A stretch of DNA of 64,000 bases from Desulfosarcina sp. (GCA_014237405.1 JABZFO010000154.1:1-64000), one strand, 5' to 3'. Shown: positions 1 to 8,138, numbered from the stretch's first letter. Numbers and translations are program-made. Notes: generated by a model from the sequence alone, not told the origin.

Positions 1-105
1 CGAAAATGGTTTAACGCTAATCAGTGTGTCGATTTAGGGGGCAATTACGGGCCGGGATCATCTGGCGAATACCGTAGCAACTACGCAGTGGTTTATGGAC
101 GGTAG
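1..105 (+). CDS. C-terminal fragment of a secreted protein, cut by the window edge
   Basis: The first 34 codons, open from base 1 to a TAG at 103-105, encode a tail with the words CVDLGGNYGPGSSGE and SNYAVVYG. The same tail, about 80 percent identical, recurs at 3433-3537 behind the Cys-rich-repeat gene at 1352. The homology continues through the following terminator, so this is the end of a tandem paralogue whose body lies to the left of the window. The domain is not one I recognise. The rest of the protein cannot be seen. Confidence 0.6.
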   Translation, partial: RKWFNANQCVDLGGNYGPGSSGEYRSNYAVVYGR

Positions 106-140
106 TGTGTGATGGCCTTTCATCCAGCGAAGCAATAATG

Positions 141-167
141 AGGGCCTTGCCTGAACGGCTTGGCCCT
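141..167 (+). terminator. Hairpin after the first paralogue copy
   Basis: The stem AGGGCC/GGCCCT has an inner GCC/GGC and a 5-nt loop, followed by a weak T-rich stretch. It is homologous in sequence and position to the stronger terminator at 3571-3605. It probably ends transcription of the partial gene at 1-105. Confidence 0.45.
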
Positions 168-544
168 TACTAATTGATACTGATAGGTCATTTGACGACC
201 TACTCGAAGAGGCCCTCAGAAACATTGTTGCAAAGTACGAAAAGAAGCCTGCAAAAAAATCATTATTCCCATTTTTTCTCATATTTTATGTAAGAAACTT
301 CACATTAAGTAAAATATTTCCTGGCACATTGTAGTAGCTTCTCAAGACTATCTGCCTCAATTATCTGATATGAAATATAATTAGACGCATTTGGGTTGTT
401 CCAAATGTTGGTATATTTTTTGCTTTATTTGTAAAGAAGTTCCATCCAGTCTATCCAATCCAAAAAGCTAAAATGTCTGTGAAACAGGGACGGGAAACAT
501 TGTGTCCCATAGAGGAAATGTCACAGATGCTATCCTGAGAAAGG
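168..544. other. Intergenic, nothing recognised
   Basis: This is an A+T-rich stretch of about 380 bases between the partial secreted-protein gene and the transposase remnant. I see no gene with family similarity, no RNA and no clear repeat in it. Confidence 0.4.
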
Positions 545-1010
545 TGAGTTGCCTATGATGGCAACTTGATGTTTAACAATTCGTGGAAATCCAGGACCTC
601 TGGACGCGGTCTGAAGCGTTAGACTCTTGCAATCGCTGTGGCGGAACCATGCATAGGGTGAAAAGCCACAGCCCATAGCCATGACCCCTTTTTTTGCAGG
701 GTTGAGACTGCCATCGATAAATGATTCTCGAATATCGATGCCCCCGCGTTGGTGAAGATTCTCAGCCTGTTGAGTGAGGACCTGTTTTAACACCCCTTGC
801 CGGACCCATTTCTGGAACCAGCGATGGCAGGTTTGAACGGGGGATACCATGGCGGCAGGTTTTTCCAGGGTGCCCCATGCGCCGCACCCAAAGAATCATG
901 TTGAGCACTTCCCTGGGATTTTTCTGGGGACGCCCTCTTCCGTCATGCTTTCGTTTGCGTTATGGAAATAAAGGCTTTAACCGGTTCCATTGTTCGTTTG
1001 TGAGTTCCAT
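545..1010 (-). pseudogene. IS5-family transposase remnant
   Basis: Reading leftwards from an ATG at 1010, the product begins MELTNEQWNRLKPLFP, the typical N-terminus of IS5/IS1031 transposases. It then meets a TAA codon, continues in the same frame with an RGRPQKNPREVLN segment, and shifts frame near 860. After the shift it reads QTCHRWFQKWVRQGVL and a GGIDIRESFIDGSLNPAKKG segment, which holds the first catalytic Asp region of the DDE domain (FIDGS). The C-terminal two thirds, with the remaining D and E, are missing or scrambled. No terminal inverted repeats could be paired. With a stop, a frameshift and a truncation it is dead. Confidence 0.75.
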
Positions 1011-1177
1011 CCCCAGTATATGCAATATTTTTAAGCATAGCTTCTAATTACTTTTAGCGGTTAGTCAATTAGCATAGATCGGCAATCCCGATCCACCTAA
1101 AGGACAGAAGGTGGATAAGTTTGCCGAAAATTATTAAGGACAAATCACTGTAGGAGCTTAAGAGTCCAAAGTTCATC

Positions 1178-1258
1178 CGTCATGCCGGACTTGATCCGGC
1201 ATCCAGACCTCGCAACACTCTGAAAAAAAACTGGATTCCGGTTTTCACCGGAATGACG
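1178..1258. repeat. Palindromic intergenic repeat with 28-bp arms
   Basis: The left arm begins CGTCATGCCGGACTTGATCC and the right arm, reverse complemented, begins CGTCATTCCGGTGAAAACCG. Both arms end ATCCAG. Each arm is itself a small hairpin. Elements with this CGTCATTCCGG...CTGGAT form are common intergenic repeats in deltaproteobacteria (general knowledge). It lies between the transposase remnant and the secreted-protein gene. A 7-bp palindrome, CTTGTAA/TTACAAG at 1273-1299, follows it upstream of the gene. Confidence 0.75.
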
Positions 1259-1351
1259 TGGCCAATTTTTTACTTGTAATAATTTCAATCTGTTACAAGA
1301 ACTCTTGACTGTCGAGTGTAGGAGGTAGAGTTTAAAAAAAAGGGGGGGAAC

Positions 1352-3361
1352 ATGAAAGTACTTAAAGGCCTAATCTATTTAATATTTTTCTTTTTAATTT
1401 CACTGCCAATTATAACGCATGCGGCCAGCAATTGGACTGTTCAGGAGATTAAGGAGCTTAAAGCAATTTATTCCAATCCAGATGACATTGAGATAATTGA
1501 TCTGGAGTTCCAGACTGAGAATCATGGGTGTCTGATTGCTAAAGCCTCGAATGGGTTGACCTACGTGTATCGAACAAGTGATGGCGGTAAAAACTGGTCG
1601 CAAGTTTTTACCCCCCTTGTTTTGATGAAATATAAAGATATAGTCTTTGACGAAACGGGCAATTTCGGCCTTATCTTATACGATGAAACCCGGGTAATAT
1701 CGGGCTGGCCCGATTTTCAGACAGTTTTGATACAAGGCGTTAAAGTAACAACTAACGGTGGGACAAACTGGACTTCTCGACCTTTTCCAGGTAATCATGG
1801 ATATATTTGGGGAGTTGAAGCAAGATGGCCCTCTTATATTTGGGCAGTCGGAGAAATTTCTACAATTCTCTACAGCTCAAATTACGGCCAAAACTGGAAC
1901 CCCATCACCAGTCCTGTCACGAATAAAACATTTTGGGACATTTACGTCGACCCGGATGATATGGTTTATGGTGGAGGATGGGGAGTAATTTTTGGTAGTT
2001 CGCGACTTTACGCCTCTGATGCACAATATGGCGGCAATTGGAACGATGTTAGTGCCAACATACCATGGATGGACACTGTTGACTTCGTAATGAGCAATGG
2101 TGTCGGCATCCGGGATAACTCAGGCCAAACAGGAACGATTTACTACTCGGGATATCCACCCGGAGGGGGTGTTTGGCCTTGGACAGGAGCGACTCTTCCA
2201 GAGGCGCTTGTGCCAAGTGATGTTGATATGGTTACGACATGGCAGGGTTGGGTTGCCGGCCGCAATGCTTTTGGGAAGATTGAGGGTAAAATCTATAAGA
2301 CAGTGAATTATGGTCAGACTTGGTCGATAGATTTAGAGGCCGATGATCTTCTCATCCTATTTCCAAATTGGACAGGTTCGAGCACGCTTAATACCATATC
2401 TATGGTAAACGCCAGTGTCGGCTATGCTGCAGGTGACGGATACTATCTGTTTAAGTATAGGCCATGTTCTTTACCCATGGGCCACGTGGATTATTGCCGT
2501 GATTGTGGCCCCTGTCTATCTGGACAAGGTGATTGTGATGGTGATGTCCAGTGTCAGGCAGGGTTGACCTGTGCCCAAGATGTTGGTGCACAATATGGCA
2601 TGCCTTGGAACTATGATGTATGTGAGCAGCCTCCTGGAAACTGTAGCGTATTTCAGCCAGGACCTGACTGGTGCCGTGACTGTGGTCCCTGTGCGGAAGG
2701 TGAAGGCGATTGTGACAGTGATGCCGAATGCGAGGCAGGACTGATCTGTGCCGAGGCAGGACTGATCTGTGCGCAGGATGTCGGAGCCAACTACGGATGG
2801 CCGGCAGGTAGGGATGTGTGTGAACAGCCACCCGGAAACTGTAGCGTATTTCAGCCAGGACCTGACTGGTGCCGTGACTGTGGTCCCTGTGCGGAAGGTG
2901 AAGGTGATTGTGATGGTGATAACGAATGCGAGGCAGGACTGATCTGTGCTCAGGACGTCGGTGCCAACTACGGATGGCCGGTAGGTAGGGATGTATGTGA
3001 GCAGCCTCCCACAGGTTGTGACGTGTTTCAACCAGGACCTGACTGGTGTCGAGATTGTGGTCCTTGTGCGGAGGGTGAAGGCGATTGTGATGGTGATAAC
3101 GAATGCGAGGCTGGACTGATCTGTGCTCAGGACGTTGGCGCCAACTACGGATGGCCGGCAGGCAGGGATGTGTGTGAGCAGCCAGGCGGTCCCGGCGATT
3201 GCATATTGGATAGCAAGTTTGGATTAGGTTCGATAAGAGTTACGGAATTTCTATACACCGACCGGACCTACAACTTTACTGGATCCGGTTCATCACTCCG
3301 GTTAGCTATTGGGTATACGTACTTTTTGACAGCCGGTCATCACAAGTACCCAATTGGTTGA
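1352..3361 (+). CDS. Secreted Asp-box (BNR-like) protein with four Cys-rich repeats
   Basis: The start follows a strong purine-rich RBS (AGGGGGGGAAC). Residues 1-25 are a signal peptide with a hydrophobic core ending THAA, so the product is exported. Residues 30-370 carry Asp-box motifs (SDGGKNW, TNGGTNW, SNYGQNW, VNYGQTW), as in BNR/sortilin-like beta-propellers. Residues 372-611 are four copies of a repeat built on CRDCGPC, GDCDGD, AGLICAQDVGANYG and DVCE, about 59 residues with roughly ten cysteines each, probably disulfide-bonded. The reading frame ends with an unrelated-looking tail (HHKYPIG), whereas the -1 frame continues into a domain conserved in the neighbouring paralogue (see 3290-3537). 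The gene is therefore frameshifted near its end, or the sequence has an error there. The function is unknown; an extracellular adhesion or carbohydrate-associated role is only a guess. Confidence 0.75.
   Translation: MKVLKGLIYLIFFFLISLPIITHAASNWTVQEIKELKAIYSNPDDIEIIDLEFQTENHGCLIAKASNGLTYVYRTSDGGKNWSQVFTPLVLMKYKDIVFDETGNFGLILYDETRVISGWPDFQTVLIQGVKVTTNGGTNWTSRPFPGNHGYIWGVEARWPSYIWAVGEISTILYSSNYGQNWNPITSPVTNKTFWDIYVDPDDMVYGGGWGVIFGSSRLYASDAQYGGNWNDVSANIPWMDTVDFVMSNGVGIRDNSGQTGTIYYSGYPPGGGVWPWTGATLPEALVPSDVDMVTTWQGWVAGRNAFGKIEGKIYKTVNYGQTWSIDLEADDLLILFPNWTGSSTLNTISMVNASVGYAAGDGYYLFKYRPCSLPMGHVDYCRDCGPCLSGQGDCDGDVQCQAGLTCAQDVGAQYGMPWNYDVCEQPPGNCSVFQPGPDWCRDCGPCAEGEGDCDSDAECEAGLICAEAGLICAQDVGANYGWPAGRDVCEQPPGNCSVFQPGPDWCRDCGPCAEGEGDCDGDNECEAGLICAQDVGANYGWPVGRDVCEQPPTGCDVFQPGPDWCRDCGPCAEGEGDCDGDNECEAGLICAQDVGANYGWPAGRDVCEQPGGPGDCILDSKFGLGSIRVTEFLYTDRTYNFTGSGSSLRLAIGYTYFLTAGHHKYPIG
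2465..3184 (+). repeat. Four tandem Cys-rich coding repeats (177-198 bp units)
   Basis: Units begin at 2465, 2642, 2840 and 3017. Units 2 to 4 are nearly identical at the DNA level, which points to recent amplification. Unit 2 alone carries a perfect 21-bp tandem duplication at 2731-2751 and 2752-2772, which doubles the peptide EAGLICA in frame. The duplication adds one extra Cys and should disturb the disulfide pattern of that unit. Confidence 0.85.
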
Positions 3362-3537
3362 GCAGTTGGGAAAGGCGATCAGCCTATAACATATTAACAT
3401 CACTGGGTTCACAACCATATCTGAAGGTTTACCGAAAATGGTTTGATGCCGGTGATTGTGTCGATTTAGGGGGCAATTACGGGCCGGGATCGTCCGGTGA
3501 AACCCGCAGCAACTATGTGGTGGTTTATGGGCAGTAG
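3290..3537 (+). other. Out-of-frame C-terminal domain of the Cys-rich-repeat gene
   Basis: In the frame one base before that of the 1352 gene, the sequence from about 3298 to the TAG at 3535-3537 reads a continuous domain with YWVYVLFDSRSSQVPNWLSS, RSAYNILTSLGSQPYLKVYR and KWFDAGDCVDLGGNYGPGSS. Its last 34 codons match the protein fragment at 1-105. A one-base deletion around 3285-3330 would explain the shift from the main frame into this one. Its conservation between the two copies shows that it was the true C-terminus of the protein. Confidence 0.7.
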
Positions 3538-3570
3538 TGTGTGACGACCTTCCATCCAGTTAAGTAAAAG

Positions 3571-3605
3571 AAAGGGCCATGCCTAAACAGCTTGGCCCTT
3601 TTTTA
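3571..3605 (+). terminator. Rho-independent terminator
   Basis: The stem AAAGGGCCA/TGGCCCTTT has an inner GC/GC pair and a 7-nt loop, followed by a T run. It sits 34 bases behind the true stop at 3537 and is homologous to the weaker hairpin at 141-167. Confidence 0.85.
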
Positions 3606-3786
3606 TTAAGAATAAGGAACGATGAAACATATGGGTCAGAAAAATTCCTATACTGTATTTGCATCGACAGGCTGTTTCGGTGTATCTTCACGGTGATCAA
3701 TTCGAGACAGTCATGCTTATCGCCGGATGAAAAATTGATAGGGCAATTTTTAAAGTACGCCTTCCATCTTCAGCCAAAGGATTCAC

Positions 3787-4641
3787 ATGTTCAGAAACGC
3801 GAATTTGACCATCATGCTTGTGGTTATCCTGATTCCAGTTGCGTTGAATGCCGCCTTTGAGCACGAGAGCATCCTCAAGACAGACATGGACGCGCCAATC
3901 CTGGATGTGACCACCAACCCAGCCGAAGATCTGGTCTTTGTCCTGACACCGGGGGCGGTGCTGATCTATTCCATCGGTGATCAAGCCATTTTGGACCGCA
4001 TCCCGGTCGACAACCAATTCGATCGTATTGCCTATCAGAGAGATGACCGGTTGGTACTCACCTCCGGCAAACCATCCCGAATCAACATCATCCGGTTTAG
4101 CCGCCTCTACGATATCGATCTGACCGATAGGGCGGTCAAGGGACCCCGTGATGCGAAAGTATCTCTCGTCGTGTTCGATGATTATCAGTGACCCTACTGT
4201 GCTCGCTTAGAGCTGCTCACCCAGCAGGTGCTGGAACAATTCCCCGATGACGTCAATTATGTGATCAAGCATTTTCCGCTTTCCAACCATCAATTCGCCC
4301 ATCAAGGCGCTATGGCTGCACTGGCAGCCGGAAATCAGGGAAACTTCTGGGAGTTCCACAGCCAATTGCTAAAGAATTATAAGCAGGTCAACGAGCAAAA
4401 AGTTCTGGAAATTGCCGAGAGCTTGGAATTGAATATGGAACAGTTCAATATGGATCGCCAGTCCGCATCTTTCCGGCAATTGATCCAAGAGGATATTGAA
4501 AACGGGCGAAAAATCGGCGTCCGTGGCACACCGGCGGTGTTTATTAATGGAAAGCGAATAGATAACAAGGAGTTGAGAAATCTTACAAGGTTGATCCGAC
4601 GAGAGGTGAATAATGGAGTTAATCCAGCGAAAGCTGAATAA
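3787..4641 (+). CDS. DsbA-like thioredoxin-fold protein, probable selenoprotein (TGA at the active-site Cys)
   Basis: Reading frame 1 is open for 285 codons except for a single TGA at 4189-4191 (codon 135). Around it the protein reads FDDYQ-TGA-PYCARLE, exactly where DsbA-family proteins have the first Cys of the CPYC redox motif. The frame continues perfectly afterwards with an alpha-helical insert and the cis-Pro loop GTPAVFING (about residues 247-254). Residues 1-22 are a hydrophobic signal or anchor segment, so the product would act in the periplasm. Residues 23-120 form a beta-rich N-terminal domain of unknown type. I read the TGA as selenocysteine, giving a UxxC oxidoreductase; DsbA-like selenoproteins are known in deltaproteobacteria. 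The alternative is a Cys-to-stop mutation (TGC to TGA) in a dying gene. The two halves show no other damage. A start at 3787 gives the signal peptide. Confidence 0.7.
4192..4234 (+). promoter_or_regulatory. Possible bacterial SECIS hairpin after the TGA
   Basis: Downstream of the TGA, bases 4221-4234 can fold as CCAGC/GCTGG with an AGGT loop, which places loop guanines 36-37 nt after the codon. That is near the far edge of the usual spacing for bacterial SECIS elements. A competing 5-bp stem, CTGCT/AGCAG, overlaps it. The fold is weak evidence alone, and the case for selenocysteine rests mainly on the protein alignment. Confidence 0.35.
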
Positions 4642-4903
4642 ATAAGCAGCTCAAGAATTCCATAGTGAGACAAACACGCACCCGGGTGGTGAGTTGCCGA
4701 GTGATTTCTCTTGGCCCTTTCTAATTGAGGCTGATTGTTACAATATGGCATCAACCATAATTCGGATTGATGTATTTCGCTGGGTAAGCTGGGGAATACA
4801 AATTGCCAACCAGCCTTGTTGCCACCGCACATAAAATCAGGGGACCAACCTTCTCGGCTCAACCCCCTGTTCCCTTCCTGAATTCTTTTTCCTGCTTCGA
4901 TTT
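4642..4903. other. Intergenic with a partial copy of the upstream terminator flank
   Basis: Nothing here looks coding. At 4712-4738 the sequence CTTGGCCCTTTCTAATTGA resembles 158-176, the end of the hairpin behind the first secreted-protein copy. This suggests that a third, mostly deleted copy of that unit once lay here. Confidence 0.35.
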
Positions 4904-5219
4904 TTAAAAATCAATCATTGCCGCCCTCAACCGCCCTTCCATAACAACCTGATGATTCAACGATGCAGTATAGTGGGTAATGTACCATGTGATCACGTTG
5001 TAAAACTCCCACAGGTTCATGGTCGGCACCTCGCTGGGATCATTCCCCGGGAATTCCTTTCCGATATGGTAATCGATAACCTTCATGGCCTTTTTGCCGA
5101 ACTTCATCGCCTCAATGATGCCCGGTAAAGGCCTCTTCGGTCAACCTGGTTCCTGCCCATCGGCGCCACTGGCCGGCCTGATTGTTGAAACGCTGCAGGG
5201 CCGTTTGTGGCTCTGCCAT
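4904..5219 (-). pseudogene. Broken gene resembling the C-terminus of DUF932 phage/plasmid proteins
   Basis: From an ATG at 5219 the frame reads MAEPQTALQRFNNQAGQWRR and then FTG before a TGA. A frameshift at about 5115 restores a second frame, IIEAMKFGKKAMKVIDYH and NLWEFYNVITWYITHYTASL, which runs to a TAA at 4904. The joined product (about 105 residues) resembles the helical C-terminus of DUF932 proteins found on phages and plasmids. The attribution is from memory and tentative. Only the frameshift is directly visible. Confidence 0.45.
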
Positions 5220-5243
5220 AGTTTCTGATCGTTAGAAGAGTCT

Positions 5244-5909
5244 TTACCATTTATTCCTTCGTCTGAAGCCAACAACACCGATAAGACCGAAGCCGAGTAG
5301 CCACACTGCTACGGGAATTGGTACGACTGTAACATCGCCGGGAAGAACGGCAAGCGAGTAGCCGAGGCCCCACGTGGGGCCGTAGCCGGTGCTGCCATAT
5401 TCAAATTGGAAACCCCACGCGTAGTCGTCTGACAAGAGCGATAACTCCGTACCCGTCCAGTAGAAACTCTTGGGATTCGGATGCAGGTTCTCGAAGGGGG
5501 CTGAGCTTGTGAAAACCCCAGGTCCCGCCGTGTCCCCCAAAGATGTGTAGTTGAGATGCCCCATCTTGGACGTGGGTTGATTGTAACCATAATCCGGATT
5601 GTCTCCCGCACTCGGAAGTCGCCAATCTCCTTCCCCAGTGATGGCTAACCCGGGATTAAAAGAGACGGTCAACACCCCCGCATTATTCAATCCGGCAGCC
5701 CAATCCATTTGAATTTCCCAAGTACCAAAACCATTCGTGTAATCCATCCATACCAGTCCGTGACCGTTATTGTCGTCTTCATAGATGAGGTTGTAATCGC
5801 TGCCCAGATAATTTAGCGTGCCAATGGTGGTTAATCCTTCTGTAGCAGGCCCTGCATTAGCCAAAACCATGGTTGCCGAAATGGTAAGAAATAAAGCCAA
5901 CTTCTTCAT
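5244..5909 (-). CDS. Secreted protein with PEP-CTERM-like sorting signal and DUF1566-like domain
   Basis: The 221-residue product starts at 5909, preceded by a near-perfect RBS (GGAGGTGAA), and begins with a signal peptide (MKKLALFLTISATMVLANA). The middle has the words DWRLPS, YWTGTELSLLSDDYAW and FQFEYG, typical of DUF1566/Lcl-like domains. The C-terminus is VPIPVAVWLLGFGLIGVVGF followed by RRR. This is the pattern of a PEP-CTERM-type sorting tail: a Pro motif, a transmembrane helix and a basic end, recognised by exosortase. The protein is probably processed at the outer surface in an exopolysaccharide context, which fits the GDP-fucose genes next door. A possible c-di-GMP riboswitch lies in its leader. 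Confidence 0.8.
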   Translation of the reverse strand: MKKLALFLTISATMVLANAGPATEGLTTIGTLNYLGSDYNLIYEDDNNGHGLVWMDYTNGFGTWEIQMDWAAGLNNAGVLTVSFNPGLAITGEGDWRLPSAGDNPDYGYNQPTSKMGHLNYTSLGDTAGPGVFTSSAPFENLHPNPKSFYWTGTELSLLSDDYAWGFQFEYGSTGYGPTWGLGYSLAVLPGDVTVVPIPVAVWLLGFGLIGVVGFRRRNKW

Positions 5910-5934
5910 TTCACCTCCTTCAGCCTGACTCAAC

Positions 5935-6092
5935 AAAAAAGCCAAGCTGCACCTTATCTGTCGGCAACCCGGCTTTCCGTTTTCCGAAAACTGTTGGAGA
6001 ATCTGTAAACGTACAAGTTGGGCGGTCGCTATAGCATCTTGCGGACCCGTAGTTTTCCGTCCCCGCCTTACGGCATGTTTGTCTTTATCATT
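5935..6092 (-). promoter_or_regulatory. Candidate GEMM (c-di-GMP-I) riboswitch leader
   Basis: Read on the minus strand, the leader of the 5909 gene contains AAAGACAAAC (6086-6077), a GCC-GTAA-GGC hairpin with a GNRA loop, and GGGGACGGAAAACTACGGGT (6064-6045). These match the 5' half of GEMM-I aptamers (GGCAAACC, GNRA hairpin, GGGACGCAAAGCC, ACGGGTC). At 5976-5961 it has AAAGCCGGGTTGCCGA, which matches the 3' strand consensus. An AAAGCC/GGCTTT pairing ending in a T run (5946-5935) could be a terminator that competes with the aptamer. The gap between the two halves is larger than usual and P1 has a mismatch, so the call is moderate. Confidence 0.45.
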
Positions 6093-6543
6093 GATAGTGG
6101 ATTAAATTGAGAGTATCCTTACAAAATTATTTGTTAACATATCAAGACAATGCTCAACTGTAAACACCGCTTTTACACGGATAAAATACGGTACTAGAAT
6201 ATGTGGACAGAAAAAAGTGGGCAAGACCCAGGGTGAAAAATCCTGCCCATCTTGTTTAAAACCGGATCTGCCGGTTCATGCAAAATTTGGGGCTTGAGCC
6301 TGGTCTCGTACAACTTCTTGGATGCTTCGTGTTTCATCATGCCGCACCTCCATACAATCCTTTGTTGATGTCACTCAGTTATTTCATAAGCCTCTTTTTC
6401 AGAGAGATTTTACTCAGGAAAATAAAATTAAATGGAATTACAGTCAGTTGTGTTCTTGCACCGTTTGTTGTAGGGATATGTTTTTTATGGTATGTGATTT
6501 GCCAAACACACAAAATGGCGTTGATTCGTAAAAACTACCTCTT
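6093..6543. other. Intergenic; one tiny minus-strand ORF with a good RBS
   Basis: There is no recognisable gene between the riboswitch candidate and gmd. A 48-codon frame on the minus strand, 6340 to 6194, starts MMKHEASKKLYETRL behind GGAGGTGCGGC. It may be the fossil start of an integrated element; it ends near an imperfect GGGCA/TGCCC inverted repeat at 6220-6247. No function can be assigned. Confidence 0.25.
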
Positions 6544-7629
6544 ATGAAAAAAGCACTGATCACGGGAATCACCGGACAGGATGGTGCATACCTTGCGGAA
6601 ATTCTGTTAGAAAAAGGCTATGAAGTCCATGGCATCAAGCGTAGAGCTTCATTGTTCAACACGGATCGGATCGACCATCTCTACAAAGACCCCCACGAGC
6701 AGGATCGGGACATGATCCTGCATTATGGGGATCTCACCGATGCAACCAACCTTATCCGGGTGCTCCAGCAGGTGCAGCCGGATGAGGTCTATAACCTAGC
6801 CGCCCAAAGCCACGTTCAAGTCTCTTTCGAAACCCCCGAGTATACAGCGGATGTGGATGCATTGGGTGCCATGCGCCTCCTCGAAGGCATTCGCCTGTTG
6901 GGCCTTGAAAAGAAAACCCGCTTCTACCAAGCCTCTACATCGGAACTGTATGGCCTGGTCCAGGAAGTCCCCCAAAATGAAAAGACACCCTTTTATCCCC
7001 GGTCGCCATATGCCTGCGCTAAACTGTATGCATACTGGATGACGGTGAACTATCGTGAAGCCTATGGTATTTTTGCCTGCAACGGCATTCTTTTCAATCA
7101 TGAATCCCCTATTCGCGGCGAAACCTTTGTCACCAGAAAGATCACCCGGGCCCTGGCACGGATTTACCTGGGGCTTCAGGATTGCCTCTACCTCGGTAAC
7201 CTCAATGCCCTTCGCGACTGGGGGCATGCCAAAGATTATGTAGAGATGCAGTGGCTCATGCTGCAGCAGGAGCAGCCGGATGATTTTGTCATCGCTACAG
7301 GCGAACAGCACTCGGTTAAGGACTTTGTCAATGTAGCGGCAAGAGAGCTTGGTATTGCCATAAAATGGGAAGGTGGAGGCATCAATGAAAAGGGCAATAA
7401 TATAGCCAACGGGAAAACCATTGTGGCCGTCGATCCGACCTATTTTCGACCCACCGAAGTGGACACGCTGCTCGGCGATCCGACAAAGGCCAAAGAAAAA
7501 CTGGGGTGGGTGCCTAAAATAACCTTTGAGGAACTGGTAAAGGAGATGGTTCAGGTTGATCTGGAAGAGGCCAAGCGGGATGAACTCGTTCAGCGGGCCG
7601 GATTCAGGGTGAATCAGCATAGTGAGTAG
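6544..7629 (+). CDS. gmd: GDP-mannose 4,6-dehydratase
   Basis: This 361-residue short-chain dehydrogenase/reductase converts GDP-D-mannose to GDP-4-keto-6-deoxy-D-mannose in the cytoplasm, the first step toward GDP-L-fucose and related deoxysugars. Visible features are the N-terminal NADP-binding [12 protein letters not shown], the conserved [16 protein letters not shown] and STSELYG segments, the catalytic YACAK, and the [14 protein letters not shown] block typical of Gmd. The length is normal. It pairs with fcl at 8139; a small unrelated gene sits between the two. No promoter was identified. Confidence 0.96.
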   Translation: MKKALITGITGQDGAYLAEILLEKGYEVHGIKRRASLFNTDRIDHLYKDPHEQDRDMILHYGDLTDATNLIRVLQQVQPDEVYNLAAQSHVQVSFETPEYTADVDALGAMRLLEGIRLLGLEKKTRFYQASTSELYGLVQEVPQNEKTPFYPRSPYACAKLYAYWMTVNYREAYGIFACNGILFNHESPIRGETFVTRKITRALARIYLGLQDCLYLGNLNALRDWGHAKDYVEMQWLMLQQEQPDDFVIATGEQHSVKDFVNVAARELGIAIKWEGGGINEKGNNIANGKTIVAVDPTYFRPTEVDTLLGDPTKAKEKLGWVPKITFEELVKEMVQVDLEEAKRDELVQRAGFRVNQHSE

Positions 7630-7639
7630 TTAATAAAAT

Positions 7640-8123
7640 GCTGAGGACTGAGGACTGAGGGCGGAGAGGGCAGAGGGGCAGAGAACTGTCTTAGAGAATC
7701 TGAAATGGATAAGATTGAACGATTTGAAGATCTGATTGCCTGGCAGAAGGCGCGCGAATTGACCCGCCTGATATACCTCCATACCGGTGACGGCTCCTTT
7801 GCAAAGGATTTTGGGCTTAGGGATCAAATACGGCGGGCCAGTGTTTCTGTCATGTCAAATATCGCCGAGGGTTTTGAAAGAGGAAGCCGTCCGGAATTCC
7901 ATCATTTCCTTGTAATAGCCAAAGGCTCCTGCGCTGAAGTTCGCTCCCAGTTGTATATCGCTAAGGATGTGAGCTATCTTTCTGAGATAGACTTTAAAAA
8001 CCTCATGAATCTATCTACAGAAATTTCCAGAATCATCGGTGGCCTAAGAGCTTCAATACAAAAACAACGTGACGCCAAAAAATGACTAACTCAGATAAAA
8101 CAACTCAGTCCTCAGCACTCAGC
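7640..8123. repeat. Imperfect inverted repeats flanking the four-helix-bundle gene
   Basis: The left arm at 7640-7659 is GCTGAGGACTGAGGACTGAG. The right arm at 8104-8123 is its reverse complement in 18 of 20 positions. Each arm is a short-period array of the 7-8 nt words CTGAGGA or CTGAGTG. The arms enclose 7660-8103 with the gene at 7705, like the ends of a small inserted cassette. Confidence 0.7.
7705..8085 (+). CDS. Four-helix-bundle protein of the 23S rRNA intervening-sequence (S23/bAvd) family
   Basis: The product is a 126-residue all-helical protein. Conserved words are [14 protein letters not shown] near the N-terminus, [20 protein letters not shown] in the middle, and [12 protein letters not shown]. 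These are the hallmarks of the four helix bundle family named after proteins encoded inside 23S rRNA intervening sequences. The diversity-generating-retroelement accessory protein Avd belongs to the same fold family. The biochemical role is unknown; nucleic-acid binding is likely. It interrupts the gmd-fcl pair and is flanked by inverted repeats, so it looks like an inserted cassette rather than part of sugar metabolism. Confidence 0.9.
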   Translation: MDKIERFEDLIAWQKARELTRLIYLHTGDGSFAKDFGLRDQIRRASVSVMSNIAEGFERGSRPEFHHFLVIAKGSCAEVRSQLYIAKDVSYLSEIDFKNLMNLSTEISRIIGGLRASIQKQRDAKK

Positions 8124-8138
8124 ACTCATTCTTCCGCC

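Noticed and set aside
2465-3184. Regular repeat spacing considered as a CRISPR-like array
   Set aside because: The units are long, in frame and encode a conserved Cys-rich peptide, so they are protein repeats.
3579-3860. Open frame just before the DsbA-like gene
   Set aside because: It overlaps the terminator and has no similarity to anything; no RBS.
6278-6547. 89-codon frame upstream of gmd
   Set aside because: It ends inside gmd, has no RBS and an ordinary low-complexity hydrophobic composition; probably chance.
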